DNA of 64,000 nucleotides from Chitinophaga sp. CF418 (GTDB taxonomy: Bacteria > Bacteroidota > Bacteroidia > Chitinophagales > Chitinophagaceae). The DNA is taken from the NCBI RefSeq assembly GCF_900142925.1, contig NZ_FRCN01000003.1, forward strand, positions 213,300-277,299, read 5' to 3'. This document shows, one piece after another, positions 54,318 to 64,000 of this stretch. Numbering within the stretch: position 1 is the stretch's first letter; the number at the start of each line of letters is the position of its first letter. The notes beneath the pieces were generated by a model, which was not told the DNA's origin, did not search any database, and saw only the letters and a program-made list of their open reading frames with translations. Position numbers and translations under genes: made by a program.

Positions 54318-55301
54318 CTAAAACCATTTGTTGGTGGTGTACCAGTCTAACGTTTCCCGCATTCCTTTTTCAAGGTTATATGCAGGGCGGTAGCCCAGGT
54401 CCTGCCGTATCTTTTCAATGTTACAATCCCAGTTCTCAGCCGTCAATTCATTCAGTTTGTCCCTATTCAGCAAGGGAGCCCCACGACTCACCATTTCCAT
54501 AATAGTGGCAACAGTTCTGATAACAGGCAGAGGTAGGTGAACACGAAAAGTATGCAGCTTCAGATATTGCTTTATAACATCGGCCAGTGCGTAACGATTG
54601 TACCTGTTACCATCTGAAATGTTATACACAGTTCCTGACACAGGAGCTGTCAGTGCCAGCAATGCTGCTTGTGCGAGATCCTTGACGTAGACAAAACTCA
54701 ACCACTGGGCGCCTTTACCCATATAAGGTTCCAAACCCCGTCTGTATGTCTTGAACAATACGAAAAGGTCCCGTTCTCTTGGCCCATACACTGCGGTGGG
54801 CCTTAATACTACCCAGGGGACATCTGAAATAACTCCCAGGTATTCTTCAGCCAGTAATTTACTTTTTCCGTAACTGGTCACCGGTTGGGGCTTCTCCACA
54901 TCCGGTACAGGCCAGCTGGCATCATATGCTATGGGGCCTACGGCCGCCAGACTGCTAATAAATACAAACTTCTTAATGGATACTCCCGATTCCCCGGCTG
55001 CTACCGCCAGGTTAAGGGTATATCCTGCATTGACCCTGTTATATTCGTCCAAAGACTTTGCCTTTGTTATACCTGCTCCATGAATGATATAATCGAATCC
55101 ATACTTCACGATCAGATCTTTCAGATCATCCTTACTGCTGAAATCAGGATAAACAAAATTTACCGGCAAATGTTTCAGGTGAGAGACATTACTGGCTGCA
55201 CGTACGGCAGCGTAAACCTCCATTCCTGCAGCCAATGCTGTCTCCACCAGATGATATCCTACAAAACCGCTGGCGCCTGTTATCAGTATCCGGGGTTTCA
55301 T
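54318..55301 (-). CDS. Extended SDR, candidate ceramide/3-ketosphinganine reductase
   Basis: 327 residues of the NAD-dependent epimerase/dehydratase family: ILITGASGFVGYHLVETAL for the cofactor, FISSLAAVGP, and YGKSK for the catalytic pair. Extended SDRs of this kind (CerR) reduce 3-oxo-ceramide in the bacterial sphingolipid pathway. The gene lies after serine palmitoyltransferase and the acyltransferase-like gene, which it overlaps as ATGA, so the role is strongly suggested by context but not shown by the sequence alone. Confidence 0.82.
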   Translation of the reverse strand: MKPRILITGASGFVGYHLVETALAAGMEVYAAVRAASNVSHLKHLPVNFVYPDFSSKDDLKDLIVKYGFDYIIHGAGITKAKSLDEYNRVNAGYTLNLAVAAGESGVSIKKFVFISSLAAVGPIAYDASWPVPDVEKPQPVTSYGKSKLLAEEYLGVISDVPWVVLRPTAVYGPRERDLFVLFKTYRRGLEPYMGKGAQWLSFVYVKDLAQAALLALTAPVSGTVYNISDGNRYNRYALADVIKQYLKLHTFRVHLPLPVIRTVATIMEMVSRGAPLLNRDKLNELTAENWDCNIEKIRQDLGYRPAYNLEKGMRETLDWYTTNKWF

Positions 55302-56482
55302 ATTTCTTTTTCGTATATCCTGTAGGTCCTGTAAGGATCTGCGTTTATACCCCGCATAGCGGCATTCATCATTTCATTAGTTTCCAGGATCCAGGATCCT
55401 TCTCCGTAAGCAACGCCTTTTGCCCTGCCCACTTTCATTAACTCCCCATAAAAACAGGCATCAATTCCGAGTTTGCGGTGAGATTCCAATACACCCAATG
55501 CCAATACCCTCACACCATTTATTTTCTTTTTGCCCAGTAACAGTTTCAGTATACCAGTAGGGAATAAGCGTCCCCTTTTTATCTTTTTAAGGATCTGGTT
55601 AATATCCGGGATAGCCAGGGCAAACCCCACCATTTTCCCATTTTCTTCTGCTACAATACCGAAATCAGGATCCAGGATCATTTTCAGATCTTTCGCCAGG
55701 TACTCGAACTCCTTCTCTGTCATCGGCACAAAACCAAGGTTCTTGTCCCAGGCGCTGTTATAGATCGCATGGATGTTCTTTACTTCCTCATCAAAATTTT
55801 TCAGATTGACACTACGGAAGGTGATATTACGTCTGGTCAGTCTCTCCTTCAATACTGTCATCACACGGAAAGGCCGGTCGTTCATGTACTGGGGAATGAT
55901 CTTCCAGGCGAACATGGTGATCTTCGTTCCCAGCCCTGCCTCTTCAATCAGTTTGACATAGTAGGGATAGTTGTAAGTCATCATCACCACCGGCTGACCG
56001 TCAAACCCTTCTATCAGTAACCCGCAGGTTTCGTTGGTAGAGAAGTTAACAGGGCCGATCAGGGTGCTCAGCTTACGTTCTTTCAGCCACTGGATGGCTG
56101 CATTGAACAAGGCCTGGCTTACTTCTTTGTCGTTGATACAATCGAAGAAACCAAAGAAGCCATCGTTCGTTTTATTGAAAATATTGTGGTTCGTATTGTC
56201 GATAGCTGCTATCCTGCCCACTATTTCATTACCGCGGAAGGCAAGGAACGCCTGCAGCTGTGAATGTTCATGGAATGGATGTTTTCCCGGAGTCAGAAGG
56301 TCACGTTGAGCAATAAACAACTCAGGTACATAATTTTCATCGTTCCTGTACAGATCGTGCGGGAAGTCGATGAACTGGGCCAACTGTTTCTTGCTGGTAA
56401 CTGATTGAATAGTCACCTTGGGTAAACCGTTGGTTTGTTGTGGAGCATGTACCGTTTGCTGAGATGTCTGCAATGTTTCCAT
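55298..56482 (-). CDS. GNAT-like acyltransferase, candidate bacterial ceramide synthase
   Basis: 394 residues; two GNAT-like halves are suggested. FIDFPHDLYRNDENYVPELF near the N-terminus, GPVNFSTNETCGLLIEGFDG in the middle, and FALAIPDINQILKKIKRGRLFPTG with RVLALGVLESHRKLGIDACF toward the end fit a family of cytosolic acyltransferase-like proteins that includes bacterial ceramide synthase. It would N-acylate 3-oxosphinganine with acyl-CoA. The gene begins directly after the serine palmitoyltransferase stop (TAA then ATG, no spacer). Confidence 0.8.
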   Translation of the reverse strand: METLQTSQQTVHAPQQTNGLPKVTIQSVTSKKQLAQFIDFPHDLYRNDENYVPELFIAQRDLLTPGKHPFHEHSQLQAFLAFRGNEIVGRIAAIDNTNHNIFNKTNDGFFGFFDCINDKEVSQALFNAAIQWLKERKLSTLIGPVNFSTNETCGLLIEGFDGQPVVMMTYNYPYYVKLIEEAGLGTKITMFAWKIIPQYMNDRPFRVMTVLKERLTRRNITFRSVNLKNFDEEVKNIHAIYNSAWDKNLGFVPMTEKEFEYLAKDLKMILDPDFGIVAEENGKMVGFALAIPDINQILKKIKRGRLFPTGILKLLLGKKKINGVRVLALGVLESHRKLGIDACFYGELMKVGRAKGVAYGEGSWILETNEMMNAAMRGINADPYRTYRIYEKEI

Positions 56483-58383
<1,901 letters not shown>

Positions 58384-59391
58384 ATGAATATCCGAAATTA
58401 TTTTGCCGCATTTATCGTATGCCTGGGCATGACCCTGACGGCATCTGCCCAGGAACAGGCCGAACAGGATTCTACCGGCCTGCCGGGCGACAATTTCAGC
58501 CTCCAGGGGGCACTGGACCTGTTTAAACAATCAGCATCCCCCGAGGAATTCGAAAAGCTCCTGAACTCTTCCAACAGCAAAGTTAACAACCTGGACCTCA
58601 ACGAAGACGGCAACACCGACTATGTCCGCGTCATCAACAAAAAGGATAACGACGTACAGGTTTTTATCCTGCAGGCATTGGTTTCCTCTACAGAAAGCCA
58701 GGATATAGCTGTTATCGAACTGCAAAAGACAGGCGATAACGACGCCCTTGTCCAGATTGTGGGCGATGCTGACATATATGGCGAATCCGTCATTGCGGAG
58801 CCGGCAGAAGAAGAGGGTAACACGTTTAACTATACTCCCACCACCCATGGTCCGGCAGCCACCTCTCCGGAAGGCGTCGTAGTAAACGTATGGTTATGGC
58901 CCTGCGTACGCTTCGTATATGCTCCGGCATATACGGTATGGGTATCCCCCTGGACCTGGGTTAGCCGCCCCGTATGGTACCATCCATGGCATCCCGTGCC
59001 CTGGTATGCATACCGGCCGGTTCGTTACAATTATGCACGCAGGTATGTCGTAGTGCCTGTACGCAGGATACCTCCCGCCAGGGTCATTTACCGTCCCGTA
59101 AGGACCACTTCCGTGACCGTTATTAACCGTAACCGGGTGGTAGTGAACAACTACCGTACTACCAGAAGAGTAGAAAGGTATACGCCTAACAGGACCAACA
59201 GTGGCGGCAGACAGTACCAATCATCCACTCCCGAAAGAGCTGACAGAGGTGGTAATGCGGACAGGGGCGCAAGAGCCGATAGAGGCGCCACAAGAGTGGA
59301 CAGAGGCGCCAGGACCAATAATAACCGCTCCGGCGAAAGAACCGGGAACAGAACAGGCGGTAAACGCAAAAGGGCAGAGAGAGGAAATTAA
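58384..59391 (+). CDS. Secreted Tyr/Pro/Trp- and Arg-rich protein, paralogue 1
   Basis: 335 residues with signal peptide (FAAFIVCLGMTLTASAQ). Residues about 25-130 form a conserved domain: TGLPGDNFSLQGALDLFKQS, NNLDLNEDGNTDYVRVINK with an EF-hand-like acidic loop DLNEDGNTD, and VQVFILQALVSSTESQDIAVIEL. The middle is rich in W, P and Y (VNVWLWPCVRFVYAPAYTVW, WYHPWHPVPWYAYRP); the C-terminal 80 residues are Arg/Gly/Asn-rich and disordered. I do not know the function. A second paralogue follows. Confidence 0.72.
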   Translation: MNIRNYFAAFIVCLGMTLTASAQEQAEQDSTGLPGDNFSLQGALDLFKQSASPEEFEKLLNSSNSKVNNLDLNEDGNTDYVRVINKKDNDVQVFILQALVSSTESQDIAVIELQKTGDNDALVQIVGDADIYGESVIAEPAEEEGNTFNYTPTTHGPAATSPEGVVVNVWLWPCVRFVYAPAYTVWVSPWTWVSRPVWYHPWHPVPWYAYRPVRYNYARRYVVVPVRRIPPARVIYRPVRTTSVTVINRNRVVVNNYRTTRRVERYTPNRTNSGGRQYQSSTPERADRGGNADRGARADRGATRVDRGARTNNNRSGERTGNRTGGKRKRAERGN

Positions 59392-59585
59392 CCGCCAACG
59401 CCAACAGAAGAAACTACTCATCATAGTAAGGGCCTTTATAATATATTGTATTACAACAATATGTTATAAAGGCCCTCACCTTTTTTAAACCCGCGCCCCT
59501 TCTAAATTACGGCACACATATTGCATTATTAAACTATTCGTACATTCAACTTCGTTTATTTAGTTATATACTAAACATTTTTGTC

Positions 59586-61028
59586 ATGAAGATCAGCCAA
59601 TCCCTACCTGTACTGTTCATATCCCTGTTACCGGTATTACATGCCAACGCCCAGGATTACTATCCGCGGCAACAATTACAGGAACAATCCGACGAATGGG
59701 ATAATGCCAGCTGGTCTCCTCCCGATCAGGATTCCACTGGGCTGCCCGGCGATAACTTCAGCCTGCAGGGCGCACTTACCCTCTTTAAACAGGCCAATAC
59801 CCCGGAAGAATTTGAAAGGCTGCTGAATACCGAAAACAATCGGGTCAACAATCTCGACCTGAACGGGGATGGCAATATCGATTATCTGCGGGTGATCAAT
59901 AAAAAGCAAAACCAGGTACAACTCTTTATCATACAGGCGCTGGTATCCAACCAGGAAAGCCAGGATGTGGCCGTTATCGAACTGGAAAAGACGGGCGAAA
60001 ATACCGCCGTCATCCAGATAGCGGGCGACGAAGATCTCTATGGCGAAACGACCCTGGCCGAGCCGGTAGAAATATCCGACAGCCTTTATTCCGCTGAGGA
60101 TAACTCCTTCGACTATAACACTTCCTCCCGCGTACATGGCCCTGCTGCAGATGCAGGCATCCCCCGGATGGCACCTGCCGGCGTGATCGTGAATGTGTGG
60201 TTCTGGCCCTGCGTACGCCGGGTATATGCTCCCGCTTATGTAGTATGGACCTCTCCCTGGTCATGGATCAATCCACCTGTATGGTGGAGACCATGGCGCC
60301 CGATGCCGGTATACTCCTATCGCCCTGTATGCCATCACTACAGGTATGGATACGCATATGCTCCCATCGGAAGGATCGCTCCTGCCCGCGGCATGTATTA
60401 TCCCATCAGGACCTATTCCGGCTTCGTTTACAACCGTAATCGCGTGATAGTGACAAACTACCGTTCGGCTAGAGCCGACCGGGGGCGCTTCCCTGGCAGA
60501 TACAATGGCGGCAGGTACAATGGGTATTACGGGAACGGCTATAATGGCGGCAGGAATTATTATAACGGCTACCGGGACAATCGCTCCGGCAGGGACAACT
60601 ATGGCTGGAACAACGGCAACCCAGGTGGACGTCAGGGATATTACAACGACAACAGGGCCCCTGGCAGGATTGATGGCAGCATCAGGGGCGGACGCACTCA
60701 GGGTGGTGGCAGATCAGGAAATTATCAGGGTGGTACCTGGGGCGGTAACTCACAAAATGGCGGAAGAAATGAAGGAGGCTCCCGTGGCGGCAACTGGGGT
60801 GGTAACTCTCAAAACGGCGGAAGAAATGAAGGAGGTTCCCGTGGCGGTAACTGGGGCGGCAACTCACAAAGTGGTGGAAGAAATGAGGGCGGTTCCCGTG
60901 GCGGTAACTCACAAAGTGGAGGGAGAACTGAAGGAAGTTATCGCGGTGACTCCCGGAACAATAATTCTGCCGGAGGCAGAACCAACAGCAGTTCCAGCGG
61001 AAGAGCCGGCCGCACCAGAGGAAATTAA
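59586..61028 (+). CDS. Secreted Gly-rich paralogue 2 with 19-residue repeats
   Basis: 480 residues, same architecture: signal peptide, conserved domain with STGLPGDNFSLQGALTLFKQ and the acidic loop DLNGDGNID, W/P/Y-rich centre (VWFWPCVRRVYAPAYVVW), then a longer Gly/Asn/Arg-rich tail. The tail carries a tandem 19-residue unit (GGNSQNGGRNEGGSRGGNW) about 3.8 times, encoded by a 57-bp DNA repeat at 60741. The tail may be an extracellular matrix, RNA- or metal-binding disordered region (inference). Confidence 0.72.
   Translation: MKISQSLPVLFISLLPVLHANAQDYYPRQQLQEQSDEWDNASWSPPDQDSTGLPGDNFSLQGALTLFKQANTPEEFERLLNTENNRVNNLDLNGDGNIDYLRVINKKQNQVQLFIIQALVSNQESQDVAVIELEKTGENTAVIQIAGDEDLYGETTLAEPVEISDSLYSAEDNSFDYNTSSRVHGPAADAGIPRMAPAGVIVNVWFWPCVRRVYAPAYVVWTSPWSWINPPVWWRPWRPMPVYSYRPVCHHYRYGYAYAPIGRIAPARGMYYPIRTYSGFVYNRNRVIVTNYRSARADRGRFPGRYNGGRYNGYYGNGYNGGRNYYNGYRDNRSGRDNYGWNNGNPGGRQGYYNDNRAPGRIDGSIRGGRTQGGGRSGNYQGGTWGGNSQNGGRNEGGSRGGNWGGNSQNGGRNEGGSRGGNWGGNSQSGGRNEGGSRGGNSQSGGRTEGSYRGDSRNNNSAGGRTNSSSSGRAGRTRGN
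60741..60944 (+). repeat. 57-bp coding tandem repeat
   Basis: Two full 57-bp units (60741-60797 and 60798-60854) and two 45-bp units lacking the last four codons (60855-60899, 60900-60944), all in frame in the Gly-rich protein. The third codon positions vary, so the repeats are not brand new. Confidence 0.85.
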
Positions 61029-61035
61029 TTCACCT

Positions 61036-61060
61036 AAGATGCTTAACAATAGCATCTTTT
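61036..61060 (+). terminator. Terminator after the Gly-rich gene
   Basis: AAGATGC and GCATCTT around a nine-base loop, followed by TT and CCC; eight bases after the stop codon. Confidence 0.65.
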
Positions 61061-61068
61061 CCCGTTCC

Positions 61069-61179
61069 TTCCATATCGCTTCATCATCATTTCCATATCA
61101 CTTCACCGTCATTTCTATATCGAATCGATATAGAAATGACGGTGAAGTGATATCCAGACGACGGTTAAGCGATATGGAA
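61069..61179. repeat. Large near-perfect palindrome with a 22-base internal period
   Basis: Centre: 29-bp perfect arms (61095-61123 and 61125-61153) around one base. Outside, a second 13-bp pair of arms (61069-61081 and 61167-61179) pairs across the centre. Within each arm a unit beginning CATATC(A/G)CTTCA recurs every 22 bases. It separates two converging genes. Confidence 0.9.
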
Positions 61180-61201
61180 ATATAGAAAACAAATCCAATT
61201 C

Positions 61202-62434
61202 TCAGCTACCAGTAGGTTTTCCCATGCTTTTGATGGCCAGGAAAATGCTCACCAGCACCAGCATCCCGCTAACAAAGAAGGGAGCACCCGGGAAAAGGAA
61301 AGGCGCGCTACTACCTGTAAACCAAGCAAATAGACTTCCCATTAAGGGTGGTGCTACAATCGTGGTAACACTCATCAGGCTGGTCAGTCCCCCCTGCAAT
61401 GCCCCTTGTTCCGAAGAAGAGATCTGCCCTGTGATGATACTTTGAAGCGCCGGACTGGCAATGTTCCCCAGAGAATAAGGCATCAGTATCACGAACATCA
61501 TCCATCCACTGGTGGCAAAGGCAAATAGCAACAATCCCAGACTGTAGAATGCCAGCCCTATATACAGGCTCTTTTTAGTCCCGATACGGGGAATGATCAA
61601 CCTGATCAACCCCAGTTGTACTACAGCTACCAGCAAGCCGCTAAAACCGAGAGAATAACCTACCCAGGCCTCATCCCAGCCAAATTTCTGCATACCGTAG
61701 AATGCCCAGGTAGTCTGGACCCCATTGTTGGCGATATAGATCAGCACCAGGGTGGCAATCAGCCCGTATACAGCCGGATATTGCTTCATCTGTACCAGAG
61801 AGCCTACCGGATTGGCACGTTTCCATGCAAAGGCCCGCCTGTTCGCTGCCGCTAATGACTCCGGCAGCACCAGGTAGCCATATGCAACATTCAACAGGCT
61901 TAAGATACCTGCCGCCACAAAAGGCGCCCTCGGACCAAACTGCCCTAAAACACCTCCCATCAGTGGACCGAGTATAAAACCCAATCCGAAGGCAGCGCCG
62001 ATAATTCCGAAGTTCTGGGTCCGTTTCTCCGGTGTACTGACATCTGCTATATAGGCCGCCGCCGTCGTAAAACTGGCGCCCATCACACCAGATATGATAC
62101 GGCCAGCAAATAGCCAAACGATCGTGGGGGCAAATGCCATAAAGAAGTAATCCAGTCCAAAGCCAAGCAGCGACAACAACAATACAGGGCGTCTGCCATA
62201 ACGGTCGCTCAGGTTGCCCAGTACCGGCGCACAGATAAACTGCACAAGGGCATAGGCAAACGTCAGCCACCCGCCAATAGCTGCTGCTTCTCCCATATTG
62301 CCATGGATCAGCTGTTCTATCAGTTTTGGTAACACAGGAATAATGATCCCGAGTCCTGTTACGTCAATCAGCAGTGTGATAAAGATGAAAATGAGCGCCG
62401 AACGCGTTTGCCCCGGTGAAACTATTTTTCGCAT
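61202..62434 (-). CDS. MFS drug/siderophore exporter, TetA-like (TCR) type
   Basis: 410 residues with 12 membrane helices. Signatures: GNLSDRYGRRPVLLLSLLGFGLDYFFMA after helix 2 (the TetA/Bmr-style motif A), GRIISGVMGASFTTAAAYIADV in helix 4-5 and GFILGPLMGGVLGQFGPRAPF in helix 5 (antiporter motif C). It lies downstream of the N-hydroxylase gene with a 113-base gap holding a hairpin. In a siderophore locus it may export the siderophore; tetracycline-type drug export is the alternative. Confidence 0.88.
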   Translation of the reverse strand: MRKIVSPGQTRSALIFIFITLLIDVTGLGIIIPVLPKLIEQLIHGNMGEAAAIGGWLTFAYALVQFICAPVLGNLSDRYGRRPVLLLSLLGFGLDYFFMAFAPTIVWLFAGRIISGVMGASFTTAAAYIADVSTPEKRTQNFGIIGAAFGLGFILGPLMGGVLGQFGPRAPFVAAGILSLLNVAYGYLVLPESLAAANRRAFAWKRANPVGSLVQMKQYPAVYGLIATLVLIYIANNGVQTTWAFYGMQKFGWDEAWVGYSLGFSGLLVAVVQLGLIRLIIPRIGTKKSLYIGLAFYSLGLLLFAFATSGWMMFVILMPYSLGNIASPALQSIITGQISSSEQGALQGGLTSLMSVTTIVAPPLMGSLFAWFTGSSAPFLFPGAPFFVSGMLVLVSIFLAIKSMGKPTGS

Positions 62435-62479
62435 GTCAGATGCAGTATCGTTTGTATAAAAATGCTGTTATGAATGGGG

Positions 62480-62517
62480 GCAGGAAGCACGGCGCCAACA
62501 GACGCCATGCCTCCTGC
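62480..62517. terminator. Hairpin between N-hydroxylase and MFS genes
   Basis: GCAGGAAGCACGGCG and CGCCATGCCTCCTGC form a fifteen-pair stem with two mismatches and an eight-base loop. Without a T run it may attenuate rather than end transcription. Confidence 0.5.
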
Positions 62518-62547
62518 ATTTCATTGAACAATGTCCCGTATGGTTAT

Positions 62548-63867
62548 TTATATAGCCGTAAGCGTTGGTATGGATGATTCTACCCCGAATTGCTGGAAAG
62601 CAATGCGTTTCTCTACATGGTATATTTCCTCTCCTGCTACTGCGTTGATGATACACGAATTGCGGTAAGCGCCCATCCCCAGGTCGGGCGTCACAAAACC
62701 ATGTGTGTGCAATTCTGCATTCTGCACGAAGATCTCATCACCATGCAGGTCTATGGCATAGTTGCGTTGTACGTCAAACAACTGATCTTCCCTTCTCATG
62801 ATACGCTCGCTGATACCCTCCAGGAAAGCCGGCTCGCGGTATTTGTAACCAGTGGCAAGGATCACAAAATCCGTTTCCTGGGTAAATGACCGTTGCTGCT
62901 GTACCTGTGTCAGATCAAGTGTATAACTATTGTTACCGCTGGCGCTGATGTCATTGAGCTGTACGTTGGGACGTAACTGTATATGTGAAATATCCCGGTC
63001 AACACTCATCCCGTACAACGTATCAAAGATCTGGTTGATGAGATCATAGTTAATACCCTTGAAAAGAGGATTCTGTTTGGATAATAATTCCTGTCTGCTT
63101 TCTGGAGGCATGCTGTAGAAGTAATCTACGTACTCAGGTGATGTCAGCTCCAGTGTTAGCTTGGAATACTCCATAGGAAAGAACCTGTCAGGACGGGTGA
63201 ACCAGTTTAGCTGCATGCCTTCTTCCGCCAGTGGCAGCAAGTCTGCAAACACTTCCGCTGCACTCTGTCCCGAGCCTATTACGGTTACGGAACGCTTTCC
63301 TCCTATCCTATCTTTATAGTTGAGGTACTCCGATGTATGGATCACATCCGGCAATATTCCCTTCTTTGCAAATGCAGGCAGGTAAGGTTGTGTACCGGTA
63401 CCTAATACCAGTTTGCGGGTATAGTGCAACGCTGTTTTTCCTGTAACAGTATGTACTGTACTCACTGCATACAATTGCCTATCCTCTTCATAATGCACTT
63501 CAGTAACCTTGTGGGAGAAACGGCATGCGGACAGTTTCTCCGCAGCCCATTTGCAATAGGCGTTGTATTCCTTTCTCAGGATAAAAAAGTCCTCCCTGAT
63601 ATAGAACTTATATAAACGTCCTGACTGTTTCAGATAATTCAGGAAACTGTATTCACTGGTAGGATCGGCCATAGTCACCAGATCGGCCATGAATGGCACC
63701 TGTAAGGTGGCATTGCTTAACATCAATCCGGGATGCCAGTCAAAGCCCGGCGCCTGGTCAAAAAATATGGCATTGATCCTGCTGACAGGCTGTAATAAGG
63801 CTGCCAGGCTAAGATTGAATGGTCCTATGCCGATGCCAATTATGTCATATGTATGTGGAGTGTTCAT
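62548..63867 (-). CDS. L-ornithine/L-lysine N-hydroxylase (siderophore biosynthesis)
   Basis: 439 residues of the class B flavin monooxygenase family SidA/PvdA/IucD. YDIIGIGIGPFNLSLAALL binds FAD, TVIGSGQSAAEVFADLLP binds NADPH, DFVILATGYKYREP is the ATG-type C-terminal motif, and QVPFMADLVTMADPTSEYSFLNYL is the family's substrate-side region. It adds a hydroxyl to the side-chain amine of ornithine, lysine or a diamine to build a hydroxamate siderophore. Start is one base after the stop of the decarboxylase gene. Confidence 0.92.
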   Translation of the reverse strand: MNTPHTYDIIGIGIGPFNLSLAALLQPVSRINAIFFDQAPGFDWHPGLMLSNATLQVPFMADLVTMADPTSEYSFLNYLKQSGRLYKFYIREDFFILRKEYNAYCKWAAEKLSACRFSHKVTEVHYEEDRQLYAVSTVHTVTGKTALHYTRKLVLGTGTQPYLPAFAKKGILPDVIHTSEYLNYKDRIGGKRSVTVIGSGQSAAEVFADLLPLAEEGMQLNWFTRPDRFFPMEYSKLTLELTSPEYVDYFYSMPPESRQELLSKQNPLFKGINYDLINQIFDTLYGMSVDRDISHIQLRPNVQLNDISASGNNSYTLDLTQVQQQRSFTQETDFVILATGYKYREPAFLEGISERIMRREDQLFDVQRNYAIDLHGDEIFVQNAELHTHGFVTPDLGMGAYRNSCIINAVAGEEIYHVEKRIAFQQFGVESSIPTLTAI

Positions 63868-63868
63868 A

Positions 63869-64000
63869 TTATGCTATTTCTCTTGTATCATAAAGTGTTT
63901 CCCTGTGCCGCCTCATGTAAGTGGCACCGTGAGATTTAATGATGGATAACAATTTTGCTACATCATCTGTAGTGGTAAGTGGGTTCAGTAAAGTGAACTT
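63869..64000 (-). CDS. C-terminal end of a PLP-dependent decarboxylase, cut by window edge
   Basis: Only 43 residues are visible, starting KFTLLNPLTTTDDVAKLL and ending RREIA-like residues before TAA at 63869-63871. The pattern LLNPxTTxDDxxxLL is the C-terminal helix region of group II PLP decarboxylases such as 2,4-diaminobutyrate or lysine decarboxylases used for siderophores. One base separates its stop from the hydroxylase ATG, so the two are cotranscribed. Identification rests on a short stretch and on context. Confidence 0.6.
   Translation of the reverse strand, partial: KFTLLNPLTTTDDVAKLLSIIKSHGATYMRRHRETLYDTREIA

Noticed and set aside
60741..60944. Possible CRISPR-like or satellite repeat
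   Set aside because: The repeats are contiguous, in frame and coding for a 19-residue unit with no spacers.
60505..61185. 226-residue low-complexity frame
   Set aside because: It is a +1 shadow of the repetitive Gly-rich gene, created by its base composition and repeats.

Overview
The window looks like chromosomal DNA of a Bacteroidota member, most probably the Chitinophagaceae (Chitinophaga-like; inference from gene content, not from a marker gene). Supporting signs are TAnnTTTG-type -7 boxes in front of several genes, a propeller-type sensor kinase next to a glycosidase, DUF5686, a Bacteroidota-style two-domain mannose-6-phosphate isomerase, many secreted lipoproteins and a sphingolipid operon. 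No rRNA, tRNA, CRISPR array or intact insertion sequence was seen.

Layout. 1-1.6 kb is an AT-rich, decayed-looking stretch: the N-terminal part of a site-2-protease homologue without its HExxH motif, an orphan ORF fragment and a transposase relic, with one intact VOC gene. 2-17 kb holds regulators and metabolic genes: AraC, NmrA-like and SRPBCC proteins; a GH43 lipoprotein divergent from a split hybrid two-component system; a hydrolase; an FtsX-type permease; an SDR plus AraC-type regulator sharing a repeated box; and pyruvate oxidase. 17.4-19.1 kb has a GlxA-type regulator and a DHFR-like protein. 19.1-27.0 kb is a mannoside-utilisation locus (GH38 alpha-mannosidase, isomerase, sugar porter, ROK kinase) divergent from a GntR/UTRA repressor with two matching palindromic operators. 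27-32 kb holds a tailspike-like beta-helix protein, a PKD mini-protein and three tandem beta-barrel paralogues. 32-46.7 kb is mixed: DRB0094-type RNA ligase, VOC, bioA, rpiA, PAP2, HD phosphohydrolase, EndoH-like GH18, UPF1-like helicase, secreted proteins of unknown function, a sulfite-oxidase-like molybdoenzyme and a Clp_N/TPR fusion.

46.7-57.7 kb is the highlight. Ten genes on the minus strand, overlapping or separated by at most 33 bases, encode serine palmitoyltransferase, an acyltransferase-like candidate ceramide synthase, an extended SDR, inositol-3-phosphate synthase, a PgpA-like phosphatase, a GtrA protein, a DUF5686 outer-membrane protein, a CDP-alcohol phosphatidyltransferase fused to DUF4833, a fatty-acid hydroxylase and an Aur1-like PAP2 transferase. 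Together they would take serine, acyl-CoA, glucose-6-phosphate and CDP-diacylglycerol to (hydroxylated) inositol phosphorylceramide and possibly move it toward the outer membrane.

58.4-61.2 kb has two paralogous secreted proteins, the second with a 57-bp coding repeat, followed by a large palindrome. 61.2-64 kb is the end of a siderophore-type locus: PLP decarboxylase (cut by the window edge), ornithine/lysine N-hydroxylase and an MFS transporter.
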